From Galbibacter kalidii (lineage in GTDB: Bacteria; Bacteroidota; Bacteroidia; Flavobacteriales; Flavobacteriaceae): a stretch of 64,000 bases of DNA. The notes beneath the pieces are model-generated. The model did no database searches, was not told the origin of the DNA, and was given only the letters and a program-made list of their open reading frames with translations. Shown piece by piece: positions 9,115 to 17,964 of the stretch; position 1 is the stretch's first letter, and each line of letters opens with the position of its first letter. The stretch is taken from positions 124,001 through 188,000 of the forward strand of contig NZ_JAPFGA010000003.1 of NCBI RefSeq assembly GCF_026241135.1, in the 5' to 3' direction. A program made the position numbers and the translations under genes.

Positions 9115-10308
9115 TTATTTTAAAACCTCTTGTACTTTATCTGCTGCTTCTTTAAATTCAATAGCAGAGTGTACCGCAAGTCCTGAATTATCGATCAGTT
9201 CTTTTGCTATCTCCGCATTGGTTCCTTGCAGACGCACAATGATTGGCACTTGAATAGCGTCTCCCATATTTTTATATGCATCCACAATTCCTTGTGCTAC
9301 ACGGTCACAACGCACTATTCCTCCGAAGATATTTACCAAAATGGCTTTTACGTTTGGATCTTTTAAGATGATCCTGAAAGCTGTTTCGACTCTTTTAGCA
9401 TCGGCTGTACCTCCAACATCGAGGAAGTTTGCAGGTTCTCCCCCCGCCATTTTGATCAAATCCATTGTTGCCATCGCCAATCCAGCTCCGTTTACCATAC
9501 AACCAACATTTCCGTCAAGGTTCACAAAGTTTAATCCGGCCTCTTTTGCTTCTACTTCAATAGGATCTTCTTCCCTAAGGTCACGCATCTCCGCGTAGTC
9601 TTTATGACGGTATAAAGCATTGTCATCAAGAGTCACTTTTGCATCAACGGCCATAATCTTATCGTCTGAGGTTTTCAATACAGGATTGATTTCAAACAAT
9701 GAAGAATCAGACGCTTCGTATGCTTTGTATAAAGCCGAAACAAACTTCACCATTTCCTTAAATGCAGTTCCGCTCAAACCAAGATTAAATGCAATTCTTC
9801 TGGCTTGGAAAGGCAATAGTCCTGTTGAAGGCTCTACTTCTTCGTGGAAGATCAGGTGAGGTGTCTTTTCAGCTACTTCTTCAATATCCATCCCACCTTC
9901 AGTAGAATACATAATCATATTTTTCCCTACACCTCTATTCAACAGCACCGACATATAGAATTCTGAAGGTTCACTATCCCCTGGATAATAAACATCTTCT
10001 GCCACCAATACCTGATGTACTCTTTTACCCTCTTTTGAAGTTTGAGGAGTCACCAAGTCCATCCCGATTATATTTCCTGCTATTTCCTCAACCTCTTTAA
10101 GATTCTTGGCCAGTTTAACTCCGCCTCCTTTTCCGCGTCCACCGGCATGTACTTGTGCTTTGATCACATGCCATCCGGTTCCTGTTTCCTGAGTTAAATG
10201 TTTTGCCGCTTCTACAGCTTCAATGGCATTGTGAGCCACGATGCCTCGTTGTATACGCACTCCAAAACTTGCCAGTATTTCTTTTCCTTGATATTCGTGT
10301 AAATTCAT
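9115..10308 (-). CDS. sucC: Succinyl-CoA synthetase (ADP-forming) subunit beta
   Basis: 397 aa, full length. It begins MNLHEYQGKEILASFGV, the classic start, and carries the ATP-grasp region (HAGGRGKGGGVKLAK), EINP, and the C-terminal GGIVRCDRVAQGI and VRLQGTNAE blocks. With SucD (not in this window) it converts succinyl-CoA, ADP and phosphate to succinate, CoA and ATP in the TCA cycle. A good flavobacterial promoter and a strong terminator frame it, so it is a single-gene unit; separation from sucD is common in Bacteroidota. Confidence 0.98.
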   Translation of the reverse strand: MNLHEYQGKEILASFGVRIQRGIVAHNAIEAVEAAKHLTQETGTGWHVIKAQVHAGGRGKGGGVKLAKNLKEVEEIAGNIIGMDLVTPQTSKEGKRVHQVLVAEDVYYPGDSEPSEFYMSVLLNRGVGKNMIMYSTEGGMDIEEVAEKTPHLIFHEEVEPSTGLLPFQARRIAFNLGLSGTAFKEMVKFVSALYKAYEASDSSLFEINPVLKTSDDKIMAVDAKVTLDDNALYRHKDYAEMRDLREEDPIEVEAKEAGLNFVNLDGNVGCMVNGAGLAMATMDLIKMAGGEPANFLDVGGTADAKRVETAFRIILKDPNVKAILVNIFGGIVRCDRVAQGIVDAYKNMGDAIQVPIIVRLQGTNAEIAKELIDNSGLAVHSAIEFKEAADKVQEVLK

Positions 10309-10854
10309 AACGCGTTCTATAATTTAAAGCGGAACAAAAGTAACAAATGGAGTTTAATAAACCCAATAAGGATTTATTTTTTTAGACGTTCTTCTTGTCT
10401 AAACAAAATTATTCACTCTTTTTAGTTCAAATGTGAAATTTTCATGTGTTCATTTTTTTATTCACCTCACTTTTTATTGTTTTAGAGGTGTTCATGATTG
10501 CTGTGCAATTCATTGATAAAAAAACGAACCAAAAAAATCTAGGCTGACGATAAAAACATAAGAAAATACTACGGAACCCTCAGCCACACCTGCCTGCCGG
10601 CAGGCAGGGATAAAAATAACTCATTCCGCCTTAGGGCGGAACTCAAACAGATTTTTATCTTTAACACACCACTGCTTCCTTGATTTTCAATGTTTTTATC
10701 GTAGGCCGAAAATCAAACCACAAACGTTGGAATTCAATCTAATCCCAAGCTAATCCAATAAAACGCTTTGAACATTATTAGAGTAGTGTCTATGATTTTG
10801 ATTTAATTATTCCCATCAGAACTTTGAGATTTCAAAACACACAATAGGGTAAAA
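10309..10854. other. 546-bp noncoding spacer with nested palindromes
   Basis: No gene is apparent. It holds the sucC promoter, then an inverted-repeat-bounded segment (10541 to about 10700): ACGATAAAAACA near 10546 faces TGTTTTTATCGT near 10690. Inside lie a perfect 20-bp palindrome CCTGCCTGCCGGCAGGCAGG at 10589-10608 and a hairpin TTCCGCC-TTAG-GGCGGAA at 10624-10641. This looks like a small non-autonomous repeat rather than a gene. Confidence 0.6.
10335..10366 (-). promoter_or_regulatory. Bacteroidota-type promoter of sucC
   Basis: On the minus strand, TACTTTTG (complement of 10335-10342) matches the -7 consensus TAnnTTTG exactly, and a TTG (complement of 10364-10366) lies 21 bp upstream, within the usual 17-23 bp spacing of the -33 box. 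Transcription would start near 10328, about 20 bases before the sucC ATG. Confidence 0.7.
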
Positions 10855-11499
10855 TCATAAAATGTAGTTATTGAAGTCCAGTGGATCCAAATTTTTGAAG
10901 TGTCCGTTCATTTGGATAATTTCCCGTGTTTTATTGATCTGTTTTAGAATGGGAATAACTTTTTTGATATGTTTTTTTATGTAAGCCAAACGTTCCCGCT
11001 CACTCATTATCTGAAGCAATTTGTATTCATCCTTTATGCTCATTCCTATTTTATGAGCATATAAAAAGCTGCTGAAGCTCTCTTCATCTATATATTTTAC
11101 GGCCACACCTATATTTTTATACAATCTGTATATCAGCTGGATCACTTCTTTTCGTTGTGCTTCCGTGCTATCGTCAACATTGTTTATAAAACTGACTTCC
11201 CCACCTGAATATAATTTATCGGGCAAGCGATTGTAAAACTTATCGATCTTAAAAACCCGCAGGGCCATACACACGATATCCAACGAGCCATTTTCATAGC
11301 GTTTGACGATTTGCCCCAACTTTATTTCCGTACCATATTCCATTTTCCCATCTATATAGGTGGGAATTCCAAAATTGATTTTTTCTTCATCACAATCGGT
11401 CACAAGCTGCTTATAACGCTCTTCAAAAATATGTAAAGGAAGGCGCTCTCCAGGAAAAACCACTAACTGCAGTGGAAATAATGGAATGGCATTACTCAT
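10855..11499 (-). CDS. Lon protease N-terminal (substrate-binding) domain protein
   Basis: 214 aa. The opening MSNAIPLFPLQLVVFPGERLPLHIFEERY pattern (seen at residues 1-29) is the PUA-like Lon-N domain, and the last ~90 residues are the helical part that follows it in Lon. The AAA+ and protease domains are absent, so this is a stand-alone LON substrate-binding family protein as found across bacteria. Its role is unsettled; protein binding is assumed. Monocistronic, divergent from lysA. Confidence 0.9.
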   Translation of the reverse strand: MSNAIPLFPLQLVVFPGERLPLHIFEERYKQLVTDCDEEKINFGIPTYIDGKMEYGTEIKLGQIVKRYENGSLDIVCMALRVFKIDKFYNRLPDKLYSGGEVSFINNVDDSTEAQRKEVIQLIYRLYKNIGVAVKYIDEESFSSFLYAHKIGMSIKDEYKLLQIMSERERLAYIKKHIKKVIPILKQINKTREIIQMNGHFKNLDPLDFNNYIL

Positions 11500-11713
11500 A
11501 AAATTACTTCATTTTTATTGAACACTTTAAACTTTTTTGATTGAAGTGAAAAAGTTTAAATGTATTCAGTTTGTGACCACTTATTTTATAAATTTACAAA
11601 AAATAAGACGTTTTCTCAATCTTTTACATGAGATTGAGTTTGTTTTATACGTAACAATATGTTTTATTTTATTTTAAATCTCTGAATAATTTTTAATAGA
11701 ACCGGCGCTTTTT

Positions 11714-11721
11714 TAGCTTTG
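11714..11721 (+). promoter_or_regulatory. Putative -7 promoter box of lysA
   Basis: TAGCTTTG fits TAnnTTTG exactly and lies 20 bp before the lysA ATG. The -33 box is weak (only a T-run around 11691-11694), so the call rests on the -7 box and position. Confidence 0.5.
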
Positions 11722-11741
11722 CCTTTTAATTTACATGAAGT

Positions 11742-12995
11742 ATGAATAATAGTGATCTTTTAAAAATAGCTAATGAGTTTGGAAGTCCGTTATATGTTTA
11801 CGACTCCGAAAAAATTGTTTCACAATACAACAGACTTACCTCTGCGTTTAAAAATGTGAAACAATTAAAGCTCAATTATGCCGTTAAAGCGCTATCAAAT
11901 GTTGCTGTATTAAAATTGATGAACTCCCTTGGAAGCGGACTCGACACCGTTTCAGTGCAGGAAGTGCAATTGGGTCTTATGGCTGGTTTTAAGCCTGAAG
12001 ATATTATTTTCACTCCAAATGGTGTTTCGCTTGAGGAAATTGAAGAAGTGGCGGCTTTAGGGGTTCAAATCAACATCGACAACCTTTCCATTTTAGAGCA
12101 GTTCGGTACCAGAAATCCAAACATCCCGGTATGTATCAGGATTAATCCGCATGTTATGGCAGGTGGAAATTCAAACATTTCCGTAGGACATATCGACTCT
12201 AAGTTTGGTATCAGCATTCATCAAATTCCGCATATTCTAAGAATTGTAGAAAATACAGGAATGCGTGTGAACGGTATCCATATGCACACAGGAAGTGATA
12301 TATTGGATGTTGAAGTATTCCTTTATGCTTCTGAAATTCTCTTTGAAACAGCCAAAAATTTTGAAAAATTGGAGTTTATGGACTTTGGTAGTGGTTTTAA
12401 GGTGCCATACAAAGAAGGGGATATTGAAACCAATGTGGAGGAATTGGGTAAAAAATTAACCAAACGTTTCAATAGTTTCTGCAAGGAAATAGGTCGTGAT
12501 CTCACCCTTGCCTTTGAACCCGGGAAATTCTTAGTGAGTGATGCCGGTTATTTCTTAGCCAATGTAAATGTGGTTAAGCAAACCACATCGACTGTTTTTG
12601 CAAGTATTGATTCGGGTTTTAATCACCTGATCAGACCTATGCTTTACAATTCGTATCATAGAATATACAACCTCTCCAACCCTACGGGGAAAGAGCGATT
12701 CTACTCTGTTGTAGGTTATATTTGTGAAACTGATACTTTTGGAAGCAACAGGCGCATCAATGAGATTTCTGAAGGTGACATTCTTTGTTTCAAAAACGCA
12801 GGGGCTTATTGCTTCTCTATGGCCAGCAATTACAATTCAAGGTTCAGGCCGGCAGAAGTATTGTGGCACGAAGGAAAAGCGCATTTGATAAGAAAGCGGG
12901 AAACCTTCAACGACCTCATCAATAATTTAGTTGAACCGGATATCCCGATGTTTCAACACAAAACAGAACCAGAACTTGTAAAAGAGGCAAAATAA
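11742..12995 (+). CDS. lysA: Diaminopimelate decarboxylase
   Basis: 417 aa fold-type III PLP enzyme. The PLP lysine is Lys49 in LNYAVKALSN. Also visible are HMHTGSDI near residue 185, EPGKFLVSDAGYF (glycine and phosphate contacts), and YICETDTFG, carrying the active-site Cys of the partner subunit. It decarboxylates meso-diaminopimelate to lysine, the last step of the DAP pathway. Stand-alone gene, with a palindromic repeat 16 bp after the stop. Ornithine or carboxynorspermidine decarboxylases share the fold, but the C-E-T-D motif and length favour LysA. Confidence 0.95.
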   Translation: MNNSDLLKIANEFGSPLYVYDSEKIVSQYNRLTSAFKNVKQLKLNYAVKALSNVAVLKLMNSLGSGLDTVSVQEVQLGLMAGFKPEDIIFTPNGVSLEEIEEVAALGVQINIDNLSILEQFGTRNPNIPVCIRINPHVMAGGNSNISVGHIDSKFGISIHQIPHILRIVENTGMRVNGIHMHTGSDILDVEVFLYASEILFETAKNFEKLEFMDFGSGFKVPYKEGDIETNVEELGKKLTKRFNSFCKEIGRDLTLAFEPGKFLVSDAGYFLANVNVVKQTTSTVFASIDSGFNHLIRPMLYNSYHRIYNLSNPTGKERFYSVVGYICETDTFGSNRRINEISEGDILCFKNAGAYCFSMASNYNSRFRPAEVLWHEGKAHLIRKRETFNDLINNLVEPDIPMFQHKTEPELVKEAK

Positions 12996-13010
12996 AATTC
13001 TAAGAGAGAG

Positions 13011-13188
13011 ATTGTCTAAAAAGCTGTAAATTCAGATGTCATGCTAAGTAATGTCACCCTGAGCCTGTCGAAGGGCTGTCGAAGCATAAGCATAATTTAC
13101 TGAAGATTAACATGTCTTCGACAAGCCTGTCTGTCGGCAGACAGACTCAGACTGACAAATCAAGTTCGTTCAGGGCTTTTTAGACATC
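13011..13188. repeat. MITE-like palindromic repeat, copy 2 (with nested palindrome)
   Basis: Inverted ends ATTGTCTAAAAAGC and GCTTTTTAGACATC enclose CACCCTGAGCCTGTCGAAGG and its facing copy. Relative to copy 1, the right core is interrupted by CCTGTCTGTCGGCAGACAG (from about 13126), so a second palindrome sits inside the first. The 13000-13300 spacer holds little else except a possible promoter box TATCTTTA at 13237-13244. Confidence 0.85.
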
Positions 13189-13300
13189 CTCTTTTATTTG
13201 CAACCTTACCAACCCTTCCATTTTAATCCGTTTTGTTATCTTTACATATCAATTTTGTACTCAAAAGCCCGAAATCATGAGTTATTTAGCAGAAAAAAGC

Positions 13301-13825
13301 ATGAAAACGAAAACACCTGTATTGATCATAGCCCTAACATTTTTGTTTGTTTTATCGACAGAAGCCCAGGAAATAAAATGGATGTCGTGGAGCGAAGCTA
13401 TTGAAAAAACAGACGCTGAGGAAAATCCGAAGAAAATATTTGTAGATATTTATACAGATTGGTGCGGATGGTGTAAAAAAATGGACAAAAACACTTTCAA
13501 CGATCCCGAAGTAGCAACCTATATGAACAAGACTTTCTATATGGTAAAAATGAATGCTGAAGGAAAAGAAGACATTGTTTACAAAGACCGTACCTATAAA
13601 TACATTTCTCAAGGGAAAAAAGGATATCACGAATTGGCTGCGGCCTTACTGCAAGGGAGAATGAGCTTTCCAACCGTTGTTTTCATCAACGAACAACAAC
13701 AATTGATATCCCCAGTACCGGGATATATGAAACCGGAAGGATTTCTGAAAATCGCCAAATATTTCGGAGATGACATATATAAAACCACCAGCTGGACCGA
13801 TTATGATGCTGAAAAAAGTAAGTAG
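13301..13825 (+). CDS. Exported thioredoxin-fold protein (WCGWC)
   Basis: 174 aa from ATG 13301, chosen over the in-frame ATG at 13277 because it gives a standard signal peptide (MKTKTPVLIIALTFLFVL, cleavage near EAQ). The active site is Cys55-Gly-Trp-Cys58 in FVDIYTDWCGWCKKMDKNTF, and the cis-Pro segment SFPTVVFINEQ is present. This is the thioredoxin_7/DsbD-gamma-like group common in Bacteroidota periplasm, likely a thiol reductase or isomerase. It is the first of four closely spaced co-directional genes. Confidence 0.9.
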   Translation: MKTKTPVLIIALTFLFVLSTEAQEIKWMSWSEAIEKTDAEENPKKIFVDIYTDWCGWCKKMDKNTFNDPEVATYMNKTFYMVKMNAEGKEDIVYKDRTYKYISQGKKGYHELAAALLQGRMSFPTVVFINEQQQLISPVPGYMKPEGFLKIAKYFGDDIYKTTSWTDYDAEKSK

Positions 13826-13859
13826 GAATCATACGAACAGGTCATAAACCCATACTACT

Positions 13860-14999
13860 ATGCGCTTTTTAAAATACTTAGGTCTGTTTTTTTGTCTTTT
13901 TATCACGGGTTGTACTGAGCATAATACAACTCAAAATCCGATAGAGAAAGCCTTAAAGTCAAATAAACCGATTATAAAAAAAGTGGTCGATAGTGTAGAG
14001 AATCACGAACTTCAGATCATCTTCACTAAAATCAACCGCAATGGTGACAGTATTTCCTTTACCGACTATCAATATCAGGTCAATGATTCCAATTATTTCT
14101 ATCCGGCAAGCACAGTAAAACTCCCCATCGCTTTGTTGGCACTGGAAAAACTCGGTAAAGACAAGCGTTTCAATAGAAAAACACAATTTTATGTCGAAGG
14201 GGATTCCATAGAGACCACAGTAGAAAACGAGATTGACAAAATATTTGCCGTAAGTGATAATGAGGCTTTCAATCGGCTGTTTGAATATCTGGGAGCGGAT
14301 TATATCAATAAAACATTAAAAAGCAAGGGGCTTAAGCCCATCAGAATAAGTCATCGCTTGTCTACTCCCGATGCTTATAATGTCACCACCAAACCCCTTA
14401 TCTTTTATGAAAAAGATTCACTACTGACCGAGGTCCCGGGGACGATCAACCAAGAGCCTACACCATTAAAGATCAATAGACTGATAAAAGGAAAAGGGTA
14501 TATGGACAACGATTCGCTTGTTATGGAACCTATGGATTTCTCACTGAAGAATTATCTTCCGTTGACCACACTTCACAACATTGTGAAACGGGTTATTTTC
14601 CCTCAAACTTTTAAAGAAAATGAACGGTTTGAACTCAAGCCCACCGACCGGACATTTATTTTGAATTCCATGGCCTCCTATCCCAAGGATCACGGCTATG
14701 ATCCGGTTGAATATTACGACAGCTATGGAAAATTCTTTATCTATGGCGATTCCAAAGAAAATATTCCAAGAGACATCAAGATACATAACAAAGTGGGATA
14801 TGCTTATGGTTATTTGACCGATTGCGCTTATATTCACGATCAGGAAAATGATGTCGAATTTATTGTTTCAGCCACTATCCACGTGAATGAAAATCGCATT
14901 TTTAACGACAACAACTATGAATTTGACAATATTGGTATTCCTTTTTTAGCTGAGCTCGGAAGACAACTATACAAACAACAATTACAAGAAAAACCATAA
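13860..14999 (+). CDS. Class A beta-lactamase-like serine hydrolase lipoprotein
   Basis: 379 aa. A lipoprotein signal (MRFLKYLGLFFCLFITGC, lipobox Cys18) is followed by a serine-hydrolase domain with all three penicilloyl-transferase motifs: Ser84-x-x-Lys87 (STVK), Ser132-Asp-Asn134, and Lys311-Val-Gly313 in place of KTG. The arrangement fits class A beta-lactamases, but the protein is about 90 residues longer than typical ones and membrane anchored, so it may act on an ester or peptidoglycan instead. It overlaps nothing; 34 bp after the thioredoxin gene and 1 bp before the VOC gene. Confidence 0.85.
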   Translation: MRFLKYLGLFFCLFITGCTEHNTTQNPIEKALKSNKPIIKKVVDSVENHELQIIFTKINRNGDSISFTDYQYQVNDSNYFYPASTVKLPIALLALEKLGKDKRFNRKTQFYVEGDSIETTVENEIDKIFAVSDNEAFNRLFEYLGADYINKTLKSKGLKPIRISHRLSTPDAYNVTTKPLIFYEKDSLLTEVPGTINQEPTPLKINRLIKGKGYMDNDSLVMEPMDFSLKNYLPLTTLHNIVKRVIFPQTFKENERFELKPTDRTFILNSMASYPKDHGYDPVEYYDSYGKFFIYGDSKENIPRDIKIHNKVGYAYGYLTDCAYIHDQENDVEFIVSATIHVNENRIFNDNNYEFDNIGIPFLAELGRQLYKQQLQEKP

Positions 15000-15000
15000 A

Positions 15001-15459
15001 ATGCGAAGAAGACTCACTTTATTATCATTTATCTCCATAACAACTTTATTACTAATGACCACAAAATCAGAAGCCCAAGATTTTAAATTATCTTTTGATC
15101 ACAATGCCATTCAGGTGAAGGACCTTACCGAAAGTTCCAATTTCTACCTTAACATCCTTGGTTTGGAAGAAATCGAAAACAAAACCGAAAAATCGCATAT
15201 TCGTTGGTTTTCTATGGGAGGCGATACTTCTATTCATGTCATTGAAAATAAATTGCATAAGGTCCCTGATGTAAAAGGTGTCCATTTTGCCCTACGTGCC
15301 AATGATCTGGATGCATTTATCGCACATCTTAAAAAGAATAATATTTATTTTGAAAGCTGGCCAGGTGAACCAAAAGTAACCAACAGCAGACCAGACGGCA
15401 TCCGACAGGTGTATTTGCAAGACCCTAACGGATATTGGATCGAAGTTAACGGAGAATAA
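15001..15459 (+). CDS. Exported VOC/glyoxalase-fold protein
   Basis: 152 aa. A signal peptide (LLSFISITTLLLMTTKSEA) precedes a single VOC module: FDHNAIQVKDLTESSNFYLN at the start and RQVYLQDPNGYWIEVNGE at the end, where the His and Glu metal ligands normally sit. VOC proteins include glyoxalase I, dioxygenases and antibiotic-binding proteins; export is uncommon for them. It starts one base after the beta-lactamase-like gene stops, so co-expression is likely. Substrate unknown. Confidence 0.85.
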   Translation: MRRRLTLLSFISITTLLLMTTKSEAQDFKLSFDHNAIQVKDLTESSNFYLNILGLEEIENKTEKSHIRWFSMGGDTSIHVIENKLHKVPDVKGVHFALRANDLDAFIAHLKKNNIYFESWPGEPKVTNSRPDGIRQVYLQDPNGYWIEVNGE

Positions 15460-15478
15460 TCAAGATCTTCATTAAATA

Positions 15479-16057
15479 ATGAACAAAGGCGTAAAGATCA
15501 ATAAGGAAACTACCCTTTCAAATAATTGGTACACCTTAAAAAAAGTAGATTTCAGTTATCAACTCGATGATGGAAGCTGGGAAGAACAAAGCCGGGAGGT
15601 ATACGACAGAGGCAACGGAGCCGCCATTTTACTCTACAACAAAAACAAAGGTACCGTTGTTTTAACCCGTCAGTTTAGAATGCCCACCTATCTCAACGGA
15701 AATGAAAACGGAATGATGATCGAAGTCCCCGCCGGAATTATTGAAGATGAAAGTCCGAAAGCCTCCATTATCCGTGAGACCGAAGAAGAAACCGGATTTG
15801 AAATCAAAGACGCTACAAAAGTATTGCAAACCTACACCTCTCCGGGCGCAGTTTCAGAAACGCTACATCTCTTTGTCGCAGAATACAGCGATACGATGAA
15901 AGTACACGAAGGCGGCGGACTGGAAGAGGAAAACGAGAACATAGAAGTTTTTGAAGTGCCTTTTACTCAAGTTGAAGCCATGGTGAAAAATGGTGATATT
16001 AAAGACGCAAAAACCATTATGTTGATTCAATATGCTAGGATTAACAAGCTTTTGTGA
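15479..16057 (+). CDS. nudK: Nudix hydrolase, NudK-like (GDP-mannose pyrophosphatase type)
   Basis: 192 aa. The Nudix box AGIIEDESPKASIIRETEEE followed by TGF lines up with E. coli NudK over its full length, and VLTRQFRMPTYLNG upstream matches the NudK substrate-binding strand. Such enzymes hydrolyse GDP-mannose or related NDP-sugars to NMP and sugar phosphate; ADP-ribose is an alternative. Last gene of the 13.3-16.1 kb run; a bidirectional terminator follows. Gene symbol is tentative. Confidence 0.8.
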   Translation: MNKGVKINKETTLSNNWYTLKKVDFSYQLDDGSWEEQSREVYDRGNGAAILLYNKNKGTVVLTRQFRMPTYLNGNENGMMIEVPAGIIEDESPKASIIRETEEETGFEIKDATKVLQTYTSPGAVSETLHLFVAEYSDTMKVHEGGGLEEENENIEVFEVPFTQVEAMVKNGDIKDAKTIMLIQYARINKLL

Positions 16058-16071
16058 TTGTTATCATAATT

Positions 16072-16105
16072 AAAAAAGCCAAAGCAATAGTATACTTTGG
16101 CTTTA
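16072..16105. terminator. Bidirectional terminator between nudK and the DUF3472 gene
   Basis: Stem AAAGCCAAAG (16075-16084) faces CTTTGGCTTT (16095-16104) with a 10-base loop, with an A run on the left and T-rich sequence on the right. It sits between convergent stops at 16057 and 16133. Confidence 0.8.
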
Positions 16106-16132
16106 AATTCCATATAATCTTTTCTCAAAAAT

Positions 16133-17935
16133 TTACCTTGTATAAGGTTTTATTTCTGCCAAGGCAGCATGACCAGCACCATCATGTGCTGTTTTGACAA
16201 TAAATTTAAAATGCCTAAACGTTTCTGCTGTCTGCAAATCGATATCCTGTGCCGAGGCAGTATTTTGTAACACAAAATCTCCTAAACTCACCCAGGTTGA
16301 ATTATCATTGCTTATTTGTATTTCGATATCTTTAACAGCTCTTGAAAGTGTTTGCCTTTGATAGAACCTAAAACCATCAACTGCTTTTGAAGCTCCCATA
16401 TCTACAGTAATATGGTGAGGTGGGGTTGCCGTACAACCAGACCAACAAGAATGCCAATAAGTATTAAGATCTCCATCAAGGATATCAGCTGCCCTACCGG
16501 TATCACCTTCTCCTCCATTATCTTCTTGAGTACTATAGTCTGCTATGGTCCATCCTGTCCTGTCTAACAAGTTAGGTTCTTCAGGAAGTGAAGGCACTTC
16601 CAGTTGAGAGAAATCAATGTTTGGAGCTACTCCATTTGCAGTTCTCTGATGATAACTGTCTATAGTTGTGTTGTCGTTAAAGAAACCACAGTTTTTCATA
16701 AAAAAGATATTGTCTTCTGCACCACCTGCATAATCCAGACGAGCTCCTTTTCTGGCGGTAGCATCTGCTGTAAATTTAGCTTCGATCATTTCATGCCATA
16801 CATCTTCCGTACTGTACACCCATTGGTTTCCATAATATCCTTTCCTTGAAAGTACTCCTGCTTCAGTTCTAAAGTTCTCTAAAAACGAGTGTGGCCTTGT
16901 TAAATATGTATTTGTGTAAGGTCTTCTAAAACTGGCTATCAGGTTCCATCCCCCTTGTTCCGGGTCATAGAAATAAGCTGTGTAATCGGTGGAGTTATTA
17001 ACGGAAGGTTCTCCTTTCAATAAGAACTTATAAGTATTACCTGCTTTCCAGTCAAAGACTTTATAGCTTTGTCCACCTGAACCTTCATTGCCAAACTCAC
17101 CTGTAGTCACCCCATTTCCCTTGCCTAAAAGGATAATTTTGTAATCATCAGGAATCTCATCCGGGTTTTGTGTATCATAAGGACTCCAGACAGAAAACAA
17201 GATCCTGCGTTCGCTTTCTGAATTCACCTGCATACCGAAATATCCTTCTCCAAAGCCATTGGCCATAAAATAAGAGCCTATTTTATCTTCTCCTTCCGGT
17301 ACCGTTATTTCATTATAGAACCACAGGATATCTTTATTTTGAGGTGGTGTATAGGTAAGATGCACTGAAGGCCCTCTTCTTCCCCAATAGAAATCATCTT
17401 GTACAAAGGTAACTCCATTGTCAAGAGCCGGTCCGTCGATAAGAATTTCATTAATATCACCTATATAGGTCGCTGATTTTTCTATCCCTTGAATTTCAAT
17501 ATAATTATATCCTGCTTCTTCAATACTGAAAGTCCCTGCTTTTATATTTTCATAATTTTCATTACTACTAACATCTATCACTTTACTTTTATCTCCTACA
17601 GTAACCTTAATTTTTGAAACACCTGAAGGCACTTTCATATTCAGGGCAACCTTTAAATCGCCTGTGGTTTCGGTTTTGAAATAGGTTCTTATAACGCTAT
17701 TAAGATCAGTCCAGTTATGGATTCCCGCATCTGAAATTACAATAGCATTCTGTGAAAGGTCATTTACCACCCAACTATTCCCTCCGGGCGGTATTTTATG
17801 GGAAAACTTCTTTTTAATGTGTTCTACCTCCAAATCTTCGGTGTTGGCTTCCATGATATCATCACTACATGAAAAGGAGACAATTAAAAAAAAGAGCCAA
17901 AATGTGCTGAAAATTTTACTTACATACGTTTTCAT
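16133..17935 (-). CDS. DUF5077/DUF3472 lipoprotein with C-terminal F5/8 type C (discoidin) domain
   Basis: 600 aa. Lipoprotein signal MKTYVSKIFSTFWLFFLIVS ending in FSC (lipobox). The N-terminal ~150 residues look like the DUF5077 beta-sandwich, the middle (VQDDFYWGRRGPSVHLTY through GYYGNQWVYSTE) is DUF3472, and residues from about 455 (TGWTIADYSTQEDN, then DGDLNTYWHSCW) form a carbohydrate-binding discoidin module. DUF3472 proteins recur in polysaccharide utilisation loci and may be surface glycan-binding proteins or lyases. It is the last gene of the susC-susD arm, 29 bp after the FG-GAP gene. Confidence 0.8.
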   Translation of the reverse strand: MKTYVSKIFSTFWLFFLIVSFSCSDDIMEANTEDLEVEHIKKKFSHKIPPGGNSWVVNDLSQNAIVISDAGIHNWTDLNSVIRTYFKTETTGDLKVALNMKVPSGVSKIKVTVGDKSKVIDVSSNENYENIKAGTFSIEEAGYNYIEIQGIEKSATYIGDINEILIDGPALDNGVTFVQDDFYWGRRGPSVHLTYTPPQNKDILWFYNEITVPEGEDKIGSYFMANGFGEGYFGMQVNSESERRILFSVWSPYDTQNPDEIPDDYKIILLGKGNGVTTGEFGNEGSGGQSYKVFDWKAGNTYKFLLKGEPSVNNSTDYTAYFYDPEQGGWNLIASFRRPYTNTYLTRPHSFLENFRTEAGVLSRKGYYGNQWVYSTEDVWHEMIEAKFTADATARKGARLDYAGGAEDNIFFMKNCGFFNDNTTIDSYHQRTANGVAPNIDFSQLEVPSLPEEPNLLDRTGWTIADYSTQEDNGGEGDTGRAADILDGDLNTYWHSCWSGCTATPPHHITVDMGASKAVDGFRFYQRQTLSRAVKDIEIQISNDNSTWVSLGDFVLQNTASAQDIDLQTAETFRHFKFIVKTAHDGAGHAALAEIKPYTR

Positions 17936-17964
17936 CTGTTTTTAATTTTAGTTTGGTTAATAAT

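Noticed and set aside
13860-14999. Calling the serine hydrolase a proven antibiotic-resistance beta-lactamase
   Set aside because: The K-V-G motif differs from KTG and the extra length leaves the substrate unknown.
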